Assembly (NCBI GenBank): GCA_013396525.1
Contig: VWYX01000613.1
Location: 1-64,000, forward strand
Reading direction: 5' to 3'
Length of the DNA stretch: 64,000 bases
Origin: Chaetorhynchus papuensis
Taxonomy: Eukaryota; Chordata; Aves; Passeriformes; Rhipiduridae
In this document: one piece after another, positions 25,715 to 37,010 of the stretch
How the letters are laid out: each line of letters starts with the position of its first letter
Position numbering within the stretch: position 1 is the first letter of the stretch
Made by a program: the position numbers and the translations under genes
Notes under the pieces: generated by a model
Told to the model about the DNA's origin: nothing
Databases searched by the model: none
What the model saw: only the letters and a program-made list of their open reading frames with translations

Positions 25715-25720
25715 AGCATC
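25715..25720. repeat. Target-site duplication, left copy
   Basis: The six bases agcatc immediately precede the LTR at 25,721 and recur exactly at 26,095-26,100 after it. A 6-bp duplication is typical of class II (ERV-K/alpha- and betaretrovirus-like) integrations. Confidence 0.85.
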
Positions 25721-26094
25721 TGTTGCTGTTGTAACGTGGATGCGTAGAAAAACCACACGAAGTCCAGGGTCAGGTATCAATGGTGGCAAGGCCAGTTTAA
25801 TGGCTTTTTTCCCAAGGTTTTTATATGTTAGTTTGCAAAAAGTGAGTTAAATGGCATAAAGTAATTCGTTCTCTGGCCATCCACCCCTCGAGGGGATTGG
25901 CCCAACTCTAACACATCCGTTCCCAAGTGTTTTTCTAGCTGAAGCCATAACAATCTGGGAAAAACAAGTCACAGGTGTGGATATTTGATAAAATAGTAAC
26001 TTTGTTTTGGTTAGCTTGCATGGGAAAGACAGAGTTCTCACAAAATGCTAGAGAGCTGAAGAAATTCACTGCTGAAGCCCTTTCAGCATCTACA
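25721..26094 (-). mobile_element. Solo LTR of an endogenous retrovirus, minus orientation
   Basis: Read on the minus strand, this 374-bp element begins TGTAGATGCTG and ends ACAGCAACA. It is bounded on both sides by the six-base duplication agcatc. The reversed TATA-like word lies at about 25,819-25,828 and the reversed ATTAAA signal at 25,796-25,801. It is the same family as the LTR at 5,606-5,977 and lies in the opposite orientation. No internal retroviral sequence is present, so it is a solo LTR. The intact duplication shows that the locus formed by LTR-LTR recombination within one provirus. Confidence 0.9.
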
Positions 26095-26100
26095 AGCATC
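26095..26100. repeat. Target-site duplication, right copy
   Basis: This is agcatc, identical to the six bases before the solo LTR. Confidence 0.85.
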
Positions 26101-29100
26101 CACCAGTCTGAGGGTGTGCTTGTTCTCCAGTCCAGCCATGGCCGAGGCTGGTGAGGAGCCAAACACTGGCTACACAAAATCTGGAGCTTCTTATGAACTC
26201 CTTGCCCAGCCCAACACGGAACTGTGAGCATGATGGAAAGGAAATCCATTTCCACCTACTCCATCCACTATGGCCTCAACACTCCTGCTGTGGGCAGACC
26301 TCTGTTGAGTGGTGTCACCTCACCAACCCAGACTCTTCCACTGGAACACATCCCTGCTCCCACAGGGAACGGGCAGCAGATGTTTGATCACACGTGGCAG
26401 CACCACAGAGCAGCGCAGGCCAGGCAGGGAAGGTGGATTCCACACTCCAGTGGAGCTGCAGGACAGATTTGGGTGGACAGAATGCAATTACCCAAATCAT
26501 AATTTACTCAAGACATAAATCTTTTGAAACAGTAGCAGCATCTAGCACATATGAAGCATTATGCATGTTCAAAGCACAAATGGTAATGTTTATGCCAAAA
26601 ATATTTGAACTTGAACTTAATTAATAGCAAGCAGGGAAACTGCATAGTTGAGAGGTGTTCCTCCAGCTTTAATTCACAGAAGCAGCTTTTTTTTTTTTAC
26701 TGGGAAGATTTTGCTCAGACTTCTCCCTGTCCTCTGCAGATCCCAGCTTTCCTCCCAAGCTGAGTCAAGAAATAATAATAAAAACAAACCTCATCCTGTA
26801 AAAAAAGACTGCTGAGTCTTAGAAAAAGCAAGGAAAATGAGAGGAAGATGTGATTCTATAAGTGAACCACTTTTTAAAACTGATATACACAAATTAGTCA
26901 CATACACAGCCAGACATACATTTTTAATATGCATGTAAATGTATGTATATGTATAAAAAGCTACTCAAAACTCTCACTTTGGATATGAACTTTTGGTCCA
27001 GCCAAGCTCAGATAATGGTACTTGGCTCATGGTGTTTTTTCCTGTTTCCCAAGGTGTGGGATCCAAAAAGGAACAGCTTTCATCACCCCCTAACTTAAAA
27101 AAAAAACATGGAGAAGGTTGTAATAAATAAGGGTTGATAAGCTTCTCCTTCTGCCTCCTGCTGCCACCTCTACTTCCAGAAAAGCTCTGAAGTCATTTGA
27201 GAAGCCCCTATGGGATCAAGCCCTATTCCTGTGGGGAGTGGAAGAGCCCCAAGCCCCCATCAGTGGGTTAGGACAGGCACATTCCTTCAGTTTTGACTTT
27301 GCCGTGCACTGCTCCTCTACCAGTTCACATCCTCCACATGCAGAATTTGGTAAACAGAATTTGCTTGCCAAAAAACTGCTCCACATCCAAAGGCACATGA
27401 GCAGCCTGATTTTCTGAGCCTGACTGGGATGGGGCTGAACAGCCATCGCTCACTGGAGCAGCTGGGGGAGGCTGGGATGGCTCTTCAGGAGAACAGTAGG
27501 CATTGTGTCGGAAAAAAAGAAAAGAAGCCATGTCTCTGGACAACTCTTGGAGCCAGAATTCATTTCTCTCCCTCTGATCTCCTAAAGCATCAACAGTGGC
27601 CAATATTTGGAGCGCTGGTGGCTCACTGGCAAACTCACCAGAGCTCCGGGGCCTCTTTCTCATTTGTGTATTTACATAAATTTCCATATGGCATGGAAAA
27701 CCAGTAAATAGAGGCAGGAATGTAATTTTGTAAATTTCCATGGATTTGGGGTTTTTCTCCTGCGAGTGGCCGAGCACTCGCTGCCCAATTCAGCACAAGG
27801 GCCTGAGGTTTAAATTAAGGATGTGCTGAGATGCCTGGGGCTGCAGGGCTGCAGGGCTGGGCCTCCTGCGGCAGCTCAGGATGACAGCAAGAGCACAGGC
27901 ATATTTTAACAGCTGGATACATCTTCTTAGAGATGCTACAGGGATAGGAGCCTTGGAAACAGGCTGGGATGGAGAGGGAAACTGCTGGAGGAGTAGCCAG
28001 CACCATGTTCTTGTTGAAATGCAGTTCGTGCCTGATGCTGGACGTGCTCAGCAAGGAGCTGCAGCCCAGCCTTGGTGTGGCAGGGAGTGCACCCACCTTG
28101 CACACACAGACACCACAGACACACAGCACCACACCAGGCCTGGGTCATCCTCTTCCCTCAGCATGTTCTGATTCACAGGGAAGCTCAACGGGAAGCCTGC
28201 AGTGTCCCAAACCCACCTTCCAGACTGGGAACACATCGGTGCTCACCTCCCCCAGCCCGGGATGCAGGAGAAGGAAAGGCAACATGAGGCCTTCTGGATG
28301 TGGGGAGGGAAGAGAGATGCATTAAGTGTCCTGAAACTATATTTTTTAATTATAATCCAGGGAAACAAACAAAATTTCCACCCTGCCAAGGCACCATCAA
28401 AACAACAACAACCTCAGCTTAAATACTTTTTCTGGGCACAATTAAACAGAGCAGACTGCTTGAACCTTCCCTGCAGCAGGGTCCCAGTGGGGTTAAGGCT
28501 TTCTGAACTCTCCTGCCCAACTTTCTCCCCCTCTCCTGCTCAGAGCTGGAGGGGAGACTGACTCATTTGGTTAAAAATAAAAACACTGCTATCTAAACTT
28601 TAATGGCTTTGTTTCTCATTGCTGCAGGCACTGGTTCATATGCATTCCAAACAGCACTTTGACTGCAAATGTATCGTTTTGGAAGCTATTCCACCTGAAA
28701 AACAATATCTTCCGTCTCTCTGCCTTGCTCTGTTGGGGGCTGGGAGCACACCCGCCCTGGCTCCAGGTTCAGGGAGGTGCTGGTGTGTAAAGGGGAAACG
28801 CTGGCTCTGCTGCAAGGATGGTGCTGGAGAACGCGAGGGCTGGGACGGAGAGCGGGAGTGCTGATGAGGAGGGCTCAGCCTCTGCTGGGAGAGAAGGTGT
28901 TTGAAATGTTGGGGCTGGGGGCGATGCCAAACCCTGCCACATCCAGGACTTGTGAGGGGCCACACCAGCTCTATCCCTCTGACCCCTGCAGACCTCCCAC
29001 ACACAGATTTCACTGCCCAGAGGCTCCCCTGTGCACGCAGAGCAGCGTTTGAATGTTGCATGCACTGATGTGCACGTACAGTGGAAACTTCCTCACGCAG

Positions 29101-29222
29101 GGGTCCATGGCAAAGAAGAGGGGACAGATGGAGCTGGAGGTGGCTCTGCTGCCCAGCACTCACACGCTGTGCCAGCACCAGCTGCACGCTCTGGTGGGCC
29201 CTGTTGAAGCCTCTTCCGTGAC
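26101..29222. other. Intergenic DNA, no gene seen
   Basis: No exon or recognisable transposon was found. The part from about 26,480 to 27,000 is AT-rich with simple-sequence character ('aatgtatgtatatgtataaa'). Around 28.6-29.2 kb the base composition rises in GC and chance open frames appear on both strands. Confidence 0.6.
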
Positions 29223-29366
29223 ACAGAATCACAGAATCTGGGCTGGTGTGGGCTGGAAGGCACCTCTAAAGGCCATCTTGTCCAACCCCCTTCAGCATCT
29301 TCAACTGGAGCAGCTTGGTCAGAGCCACATCCAACCTGGCCTTGAGTCTCCACCGCTACTTCTCTG
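29223..29366 (-). mobile_element. CR1 LINE 3' fragment
   Basis: This reversed CR1 tail contains 'acagaatcacagaatctggg', 'ctggaaggcacctctaaagg' and 'ccatcttgtccaaccccctt', then 'catccaacctggccttgagt'. The pattern matches an older CR1 subfamily. Confidence 0.88.
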
Positions 29367-29380
29367 GCCAGGAGAGCTGT

Positions 29381-29422
29381 GGCAGGCCATGTGTGCCAGG
29401 CCACGTGTGCCAGGCCACGTGT
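29381..29422. repeat. 14-bp tandem repeat, 3 copies
   Basis: Three units of 'gccaggccacgtgt' are present, the first with two substitutions. They directly follow a CR1 fragment. Each of the last two units contains the E-box CACGTG. Confidence 0.88.
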
Positions 29423-31810
29423 GCCATCCACTGCCCAGATGCACACATATTCCCCTTGGCTGCACAACTCCCACACAGACCACAGCTTGCCCCGTGTTTA
29501 TGGAGGGGAATGGCCACGGTGAGGTCTGGGATGGGTGATTTGTCCAGCCACCATCCAACCCTGTGCTTTCAGCAGCAGCGTGGCTTGGCTGGGGGCCCCA
29601 CTTCTAATGTTGAGGCCTCACTTCTAATGTTCCATTTGTTCAGGTCTTTTTGTCCAACCTTTGAGTGACAGTTCCCTGCATCGCTCCTGCTCCCATGGAA
29701 GTCAGGGATGAGCCTCTCACCTGGTCTGACATCTGTTTGAAAAGGGACAAAGGAATCCGAGTTGGGGGTCACAGTGGGATGGCCAGATAACCTGTCCTCA
29801 AAGGGGGTAAGGTATTCATCTCATGCCTGTAATGACTTTGTGGGGTTGCCCTGGCAACTGACACTCGGAGATGATGCAATCAAATTTGGGAACGATGTGA
29901 TTAGAAATGACAGGCAAGGGGAAACAAAGGGAGGCAAAGTTGCTGTGGCAGCTGGGATGTCGTGCTCGGTGCGTAGCGCACGGATCGGGGCCGCGAGACA
30001 TTATTCCGAGCAATTACACTGAAGATCATATTCTATTTGCCAGCTAATTACAGAATATCACTCAGTGCCTGCCGTCCAGCCTGTCCCTGCTCTCCCCACT
30101 CTGGGAGGCCTGGGAATGGCCCTCTCATTAACCCGCCTGTGTTTGATCTGTTCTTACATTTTCAACTGGCACCTGCCCAGCACAAACTACCATTTGCTTT
30201 TCACCCCTCTTTGCATATTCCCTGTCCCACTTAACAGTCCCTTCTCATCCAGGGATGTGCTGCTCTCCCCTGGCAGCTGCCCATCCCTGACTTTGGCCAC
30301 CACCAAGGAAGAAATGCTGATGAGCATCCTAAAAGGGAGTGCTTTGCTCTGGGCTGCACATGCCTGGCTGCAAGTGCTCAGCCACCCTTTAACCACAGGT
30401 GGGACAGCCCTGGAAGGTCTGTGCACCAGCTGAGGACTCATAACTCCAGAATATAAAGCTTAAATATCATTTAGAACTGTGGTGCTTGAGCACAGCTGCC
30501 CAGATGTTCTGCCAGCTTCACAGCCCCACATGACCTGGTGTAGGATGCTTTGCCAAGCCACAGGCAGCTTCCCTGCACAGCTGAGGGGACACCCTGCCAC
30601 CTTCCAAGGGACCCCCTGTTTGCTCTCACCCCCCTTGTTTGGAGCAGGTGGCACGGCCGGGGTGCAAGGTGTCCATGGGCTCTGTCAGACACTTTGGGCT
30701 TGGTTTGTTTACGTACCATGGGGTCTGCTGTGTGTTCCTGGAAATAATTGCCCTGGGACAGAGAAGGAACCAGGTGGAAATATAGGGAATAGGGATTTGC
30801 AGTGTAAATATTACTGGTGATTCATAATCCCTTTTCCTCAGAATTTCAGCTTTCTTAACTATTATCCCTCTCTCAGGAAGCCCCGACGGTTCTTTCGACA
30901 GTTTTATGTGACCCAGCAGGCACTTTTCATTCATTTTCACTGAAAAAACAGGAGGCTCAATTCCCTGTGGCTGGGTACCTGGTGGTGTCATTAGCCCAGT
31001 GCCAAAGATGAGGAGGGGCAATGGGAAGAGAGAGGAATCGCTGCTGCTCTGATCTGACACCTCTTTACAGCCATCCACGCTGTTCTCAGCCATCACACAT
31101 CTCTGACAGCAACCAAGTGTCACCTCAAGGGTGCAGAAACCAAATGTTTTTAAAGAAGCACTGAGAAGGACACAAACCCGATGCCATTTCTCTCTCAGGC
31201 CCTCCGGCCTTGTCTCTGCTGCCAGAAAAGACAGGGTGGTTTGAAACATGCATAACCTGACAAGTTTTAAGATCCCTGTGGTGACAGGGAACCTTGGTGG
31301 ATGGTCAAGATGAACCTTGACGTTGTCTCCTGTTATCACATGTGTTCAGGAGAGAGCAGGCAGGGCCTACCTGTGAGTCAGCCACTGGGTAGATATGATA
31401 AGGTGCATTTCCCGTCTCCCCTCCCCGCCTCTGGTTTGGCATCCCAAAAAGGATCCCCCCTCTCCTCCTAAATAGCTTCCCCCCAGGAGCGAGCTGAGGC
31501 CAGAGAGAGGGGAAGGAGGTTTTGATTCACCTTGTTTCATATATTTTCAATCTCTGAAGCTGAAGCTCCACCTCCTACCACCCTGTGAGGGCACTGTGAC
31601 CTTGTGCTGGCAGGGAGAACGGACAGACCTCAGCATAACCTGCCATATTCCCAAAAACCTCCTGTCCTCCTGTCCTCATCCAGGTGATCACATCAACAGG
31701 GATGGTGGGGGCCAACGTTTGGGCTTCAGCTCTCACCTCGGGGTCACTCTCTGGTCCCAGCCGTGGTTATCCCCAAGGGGTGACCAGCCTGGCTCTGCTG
31801 CGCTGATGCT
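29423..31810. other. Intergenic DNA with candidate regulatory block
   Basis: No gene was seen. The segment at about 29,830-30,065 is the most element-like. It carries a perfect X-box, an ATGCAAT/ATTTG-rich stretch, a local cluster of CpGs at about 29,958-29,999 ('cggtgcgtagcgcacggatc'), and then homeodomain-like AT-rich sequence ('ccagctaattacagaatatc'). It lies outside any recognised repeat. Nothing specific was seen from 30.1 to 31.8 kb. Confidence 0.5.
29845..29858. promoter_or_regulatory. RFX X-box palindrome
   Basis: GTTGCCCTGGCAAC is a perfect inverted repeat of GTTGCC with a 2-bp spacer, which is the dimeric RFX site. It is embedded in a non-repetitive block containing a CpG cluster about 110 bp downstream. 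Function is inferred from the motif only. Confidence 0.5.
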
Positions 31811-32138
31811 CTCTACAAGTACCTGACAGGAGACTGTGGCCAATGGGGGTCATTCTCCTCTTCCAAGTACCAAGCAGTAGAAGATTAAATGGCCTCAAGT
31901 TGCACCAGGGAAGGTTTAGATTGGATTTTAGGAAACATTTCTTCACTGAAAATATTGTCAAGCACTGGCACAGTGCCCGTGGCAGTGGTGGAGTTACCAT
32001 CCTTTGCAGAGATTTAAAAGCTGTGTAGATGTGGCACCTGGGGACATGGTTACTGGTGGCTTTGGCAGTGCTGGGTTAATGGTTGGACTCAGTGATCTTC
32101 GAGGGCTCTTCCAACCTAAACAATTCCATGGTTCTGTG
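31811..32138 (+). mobile_element. CR1 LINE 3' fragment
   Basis: This forward CR1 tail contains 'ctacaagtacctgacaggag', 'attaaatggcctcaagttgc', 'gaaggtttagattggatttt', 'aatggttggactcagtgatc' and 'cttccaacctaaacaattcc'. It belongs to a different subfamily from the 'ccctgcccatggcaggggg' copies. Confidence 0.93.
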
Positions 32139-32777
32139 TCATGGGTTCCACTTCCTTGCCGCACATCAGTGGGGAACCACAGCACCTTCTCCTGTCTGTT
32201 CCTGCAAAGCAGCACTTGAACACCAACCTTTTCTCCCCAGCCCTCTCCTGGGAGTCCCCATCCTGCATCCAAGAGCAATCTGTTTGGAATGACTGGGGCT
32301 GGGAAGCACCGAGCCCTGGCGGGTGTCTGTGAGCACCCAGGGACTCCAAAATGCAGGCAGATCAAACCACCGAGGGATGCGAGAGAGGCAGAGCAGCTGA
32401 GGAGGCAGCAAACCCAAATGGGGGAGCTGCTCTCGCCAGATGGGGCACAGGGAGCAGAACTTCATTTGCATTGCTCGCAGGCTTAGCAGCCAGGCAGAAA
32501 GAAATCATCACAAATCCATCTAATGCAAACTAATGCTGGTCATTAGGAGGCAGGCTGGGAGAGCACTGCCCGATCGGGAAAAAGACATTAGGAAAAAAGT
32601 TCCTGAGCAGATTTCTGAGGCAAAATAGATCATCTCTGAACAATTTACTCTTCATTTACTCTTGTTCTCCAACCTGGGGAAAGGGATGGTTGGTATTTCT
32701 AAATTTTTTTCCCCCACAAAGAAAAGTACCCCAGGGTGATCTCATCTCTTGTGTACTGAGACAGGTTTTCAGCAATC

Positions 32778-32881
32778 GTAGAATGAGAGAATCATGGAAT
32801 GGTTTGGGTTGGAAGGAACCTTAACGATCATCTAGTTCCAGCCTCACTGCCGTGGGCAGGGGCACCTTCCATCCAAACCAG
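32778..32881 (-). mobile_element. CR1 LINE 3' fragment
   Basis: This is a reversed CR1 tail. 'gagaatcatggaatggtttg', 'ggttggaaggaaccttaacg' and 'gggcaggggcaccttccatc' are all diagnostic of the family. It stops abruptly after about 100 bp. Confidence 0.93.
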
Positions 32882-33769
32882 CCTGTTGGGAGGAGGACAG
32901 CGCTTGGGGCTGTCAGCAGGGGGCCTGGCCACTCAACATCGCTTAACAGCAGAGCAGCCCTTCCCTCCACACGTGGATCAGGGGTAATATCTGTAACTGT
33001 GTTGATGCAATTGGTTGATGCATTTCTGGAATGGAAAACAGAGCAGTCCTGTCTGTGCCTGGCACTGAGCACAGCCCCCACCCCACAAACTTGACAGTGC
33101 TTTAACAAGAATCAAATGCTTTTCATGACTTTTTGTAAAAAACAAGCAAATCAGTAATTCCCTCTCAGCTGCACACACTGGATGAGTTCTCCCAACTCTC
33201 CTGTCCAAGGCACGCTTTACTATTAAAAAAGAGATCTCGCAGAAATAACTCATCTTTCCCCGAAACAGCCCTTTCAATTATTCAAAGTGACTTCAGGGCC
33301 AAGGCTCTTTCCACCCCAGCAAACGCGGCGCTGAGCGCAGCACGCCCCAAACCCTGCCCTGCACCCCAGGACGTCCTGTGCAGGCTCCTGGCGGGGAAAG
33401 AGTTAATGTTTGCCTTGAACAAGCCCGATTGAAGCCAGGCTGGGCTCAGCTGGAGGGAATCACTTTATCAGGAGAGGTTATGAGAAAAAGAAACTCTTAA
33501 AAGACTCTGGAGCAGAGCGTGGAGCTGGCGGGGAGTTGTGTTGTTCCGAACCGGGAGCGGGCGCGTGTTGGGAAAGCCTCTGTTGGTCTCTTGGAAGGGC
33601 AGATTTCGGTGCTCCCTGCTCCCCATTAAAGCTGGGGTTTGGGGGTGGTGGCAGGCGGGGGCACGGAGGGGACTGTGCAACCAGGAACAACTTTTGATGT
33701 TGTTCTGATGGGGAACTGCTGAAAACCTCCTCGTTCCTCACAAAACTATTTCCCAAATCAAAGGCAGGT

Positions 33770-33801
33770 TGTTTTTTTTGTTTTGTTTTGTTTTGTTTTG
33801 G
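33770..33801. repeat. (TTTTG)n simple repeat
   Basis: This is a short TTTTG pentanucleotide run preceded by a poly-T stretch. Confidence 0.9.
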
Positions 33802-34097
33802 GGGTTTCTTTTTTGTTATTTGATAAAATTTAAAGGTTTTTTTCAAAGAGTTAATGAAATGCTTGTATTTTGGGTCAATCTGAGGGTTTGTTTCAAATCA
33901 ACCAAATAAAGGAAACATCTGGGATCACGTAAATACTGTTTTATTTCTTAGACTTTCCTGGTGTGATATGCATGAACAACAGCTCTGCTAAGCAGAGGGT
34001 TCTTTCTCTAATTTAGAAAACATTAAATGTGCAAATATACATTAAAAAACTACTTGGAATTGAGAGAAAAAGTCACATTGAGTCAGACCTTGTCAGG

Positions 34098-34379
34098 AAC
34101 TGTAATGACAGGACTTGAGCAAATGGCTTCCCACTGTAGAGTGTAGATTTAGATGGGATATTGGGAAGGAATTGTTCCCTGTGAGGGTGGGGAGGCTCTG
34201 GCACAGGGTGCCCAGAGAAGCTGTGGCTGCCCCTGGATCCCTGGAAGTGACCAAGGCCAGGTTGGACGAGTCTTGGAGCAACCTGAGATAGTGGGAGGTG
34301 TCCCTGCCCATGGCAGGGGGTGGAATGAGATGGGATTGAAGATCCCTTCCAGCCCAAACCAATATGGGATTCTATGATA
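34098..34379 (+). mobile_element. CR1 LINE 3' fragment
   Basis: This forward CR1 tail contains 'gatttagatgggatattggg', 'gctctggcacagggtgccca', 'ccctggatccctggaagtga', 'gtgtccctgcccatggcagg' and a preserved end, 'gggattctatgataaca'. Confidence 0.95.
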
Positions 34380-35683
34380 ACACAATGATCCCAGCATTTG
34401 AAGGCTGTCACCAATGCTCAGCTTCAAACCTCACTCTTTCTGGGTAGGATCAGGCTCACAAGCACTAGGATTTTGGCTGGGTTTAGGTTTAATTTCATGA
34501 CTGTTAGTTCCTGGCTGTTCTGCCACTGCTCTTCACTCCCCCTCCTCCTTCTCCCTGACATGCCAAAAAAAAAAAAAAAGAAAAAGAAAAAGAAAAGAGC
34601 TTAAACATATTTTGCGGTTAAACCACTTTTTTTTCATGTCTGCTGGTTCCCACTGGGCTGAAAAGCAATAAAAAGTCAGGAAGAAGTATGGGCTCCCCTC
34701 TCAGCTTTGTCATGTGGATGAATAGCACAGTAAAAAGCACTGAATGCTATCGGTTAAAACGAGCTCACTGCTCTTCCAAGTACATTTTGCAGCGCTCCGA
34801 TGCAAAGGGGTGGGGGACTGGATGGTGAAAAACCTCTCCCAGAGATGGAGCCTTTGTCAGGCTAAAGGTTTTTGCATTAAAAAAGAAATTCTTTTTATAA
34901 TCACTTTACCCACAGCAACATTTTCCATCCTCACTTGCTCTGCCCTCGCCCTCCTCACTTTCCTGTGGCACTGGAATAAATCTCGGGGAACTGTGACCTG
35001 CAGCAAGGCTATCTGTGAGCATCTTGGAGGCTCTATCAGTAAGAGGCTGGGCAAGCACACAGGAATGCAAAGATCTCCTTATTATCTCCCTTCACAGCCC
35101 TTCCTGGGCATTTCTCTCCCTTGTGTTCCTCATCAGGTCCCTGATGATGCTGGTAACAGGGGGGAAACAAAAAATTAGGATGGGGAGCTGTGACAGCAAA
35201 ACTAGATGACAAGACCTTGTTCTGTTTACACCTGGAAAATACTCTGGTCTGCACTGTTAATGTGTAATTGTAGATAAAAGTAGATGAGCAATTCCTGGGG
35301 ACTTTCCCATTAAGATATTCAGATACTTAAAAGTCACTTCTTATTTGAGTTTTGATCTCCTATTGTTGAGAAAGCTGAAAGACTTCACTTCAGGGGAAAG
35401 CAGCTCTGTTGTCTAAGATCTCTTTCCAGCAGTGACAGCCAGGTTGGAATTTTCAATAAAATAGGCTTTTAATTTGTCTCTTACTTTCTCCTACTCCCCA
35501 TTCCTTTTTAGTAGAGTAAAGCCAATCTCTCAATCCCCAAACCTTCCCAAAGCACATCTCCACCCTGATGAGATGGTTTAGCCTGGCCAGGAGGGATGTG
35601 TGGTTAAACCAAAAAGGAGGGAGGTAGCAGGAGCCTCAACCACAGCTGGAAGAAGGAAACTGGACAGGAAAGGCTGCACTGCA
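34380..35683. other. Intergenic DNA, no gene seen
   Basis: Only an A-rich simple repeat at 34.57 kb was recognised. No exon or transposon is supported in the rest. Confidence 0.6.
34565..34598. repeat. A-rich / (AAAAG)n simple repeat
   Basis: Fifteen consecutive A residues are followed by AAAAAG repeats. It is pure purine on the + strand. Confidence 0.9.
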
Positions 35684-35827
35684 AAACCACAGACTGAAGG
35701 AACCTCTGAAGGGTCCAAGTCCTGCCCAAAGCAGGTCTAACGTGGGTCAGGCTGCTCAGGCCTGGCCCAGCTGAGCCAAGAACACTTCCAAAATTGGAGC
35801 TTTATCCAAGCTCCATTCAACCACCCT
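35684..35827 (-). mobile_element. CR1 LINE fragment, diverged
   Basis: Weakly preserved reversed CR1 blocks are visible ('accacagactgaaggaacct', 'aagtcctgcccaaagcaggt', 'agaacacttccaaaattgga'). The copy ends in a 24-bp segment, atccaagctccattcaacca plus ccct at 35,804-35,827, that recurs inside the next CR1 copy at 35,979-36,002. Confidence 0.65.
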
Positions 35828-35831
35828 CGTT

Positions 35832-36080
35832 GTAGAATCCTAGAATAGTTTGGGTTGGAAGGGACCTGGAAGATGATCTCGTTCCAACCCCCACCATGGA
35901 CAGGGACACCTTCCATTGCAGCAGGCTGTCCAAAGCTGCATCCATCCTGGCCTTGAACACTTCCAGGGTTCGAACTTCATCCAAGCTCCATTCAACCACC
36001 CTTGGGAAAGTTTTTCCTCATATCTAATCAAAATTCCCTTATTGCTACTTGTGACTGATCCTGTCAGCCACTCATCCTGT
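35832..36080 (-). mobile_element. CR1 LINE 3' fragment
   Basis: This reversed CR1 tail contains 'gtagaatcctagaatagttt', 'gggttggaagggacctggaa', 'tccaacccccaccatggaca', 'tggccttgaacacttccagg' and 'gtttttcctcatatctaatc'. It follows another CR1 copy in the same orientation, and the two share a 24-bp direct repeat. Confidence 0.93.
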
Positions 36081-36389
36081 GCTGCTGGCTCTGATTACAC
36101 AGAAATTTGGGTGTGAGGAAGAGTCTGACTTGTGCAACTTGGTGCTACAAAAAACCCACGGAGGGCAAGGGCTCCAGAGTGATGGACAGATAATGGACAT
36201 CCATAGATAAGAGGATAAAATGTTTATGAGGGATATAATCCCTTCTGTTCCTGGTGATAAGCCCGCTGCTGACTGACAGAGGCAAGGAGGAAAACTTTCC
36301 TGGGAAGATTATTCCAGACCTGGTGAATTTAAGGCATGGATACTTGCAGAACTGGCTATGGCAATCTCAGAGTCATTAGTGGTTATCCC

Positions 36390-37010
36390 TGGATGCACCA
36401 GAAGATTAAAAAGGGACAAAAATGCCCAACTTTTATAAATTATTGGGAATATGGGGAATTATAGACCCACCATTTTATCTTCAGCTCATAAAAAATCCTG
36501 ATGGAAAGACATGAATGCATTATTTACAGTTATCTGGAAGGTGCCAAGGACAAGAATCTGGGAGACCATGGATTTGCCAAGGACACCCTTCTTTAACCAC
36601 CTCTGTGACAAACTGAGGAAATGGACTGAAAAAATAAGAGGTTGGGACTCATCTGGGACAGACAGAAAGTAATATGCCCTGGGCTGATGGAGTGCACAGG
36701 TGAGCTTAGGCTGCACTTGAGCAGAAAAAGATCTAAGGTTGATTTCCCTCCACAGCACAAGTCAGCGATATCGCGCTGGTACAGGAATGACAAACATCAT
36801 CCCAGGCTGTGTAAGAGGCAGACAATGCAGGAGACATCATCAATCCCAGCGACTGGAGACAACACAGCAGAGCTCCACGGCCACAGGAGTTACCACATGG
36901 GAAGGAAGAGGTGGGAGAATGGCAGAGAAATCAGAGGGAAGCAACACAGATGATGAGAACTGGAAGAAATAATTCACAAGGAAAAGAGCAGTCTGGAAAA
37001 GAAGGAAAGT
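36390..37010 (+). mobile_element. Old CR1-type LINE body fragment (ORF2 3' region)
   Basis: Several blocks appear in the order found in CR1-type LINEs upstream of the tail. They are 'gggaattatagacccaccat', 'accatggatttgccaaggac', 'catcccaggctgtgtaagag', 'aagcaacacagatgatgaga' and 'tggaagaaataattcacaag'. The copy is heavily diverged, with stop codons and no intact reading frame. It is an ancient truncated copy, and the limits are approximate. Confidence 0.65.

Larger units (their letters stand above)
32139..34097. other. Intergenic DNA, no gene seen
   Basis: It holds one CR1 fragment (32,778-32,881) and a TTTTG simple repeat. A mild rise in CpG density occurs at about 33,320-33,670 ('aacgcggcgctgagcgcagc', 'ccgggagcgggcgcgtgttg') but is too weak to call an island with confidence. 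No exon was recognised. Confidence 0.5.

Noticed and set aside
32915..32932. 'tcagcagggggcctggcc' resembling a CTCF core
   Set aside because: Partial match only. It cannot be distinguished from chance without a scoring matrix or occupancy data.
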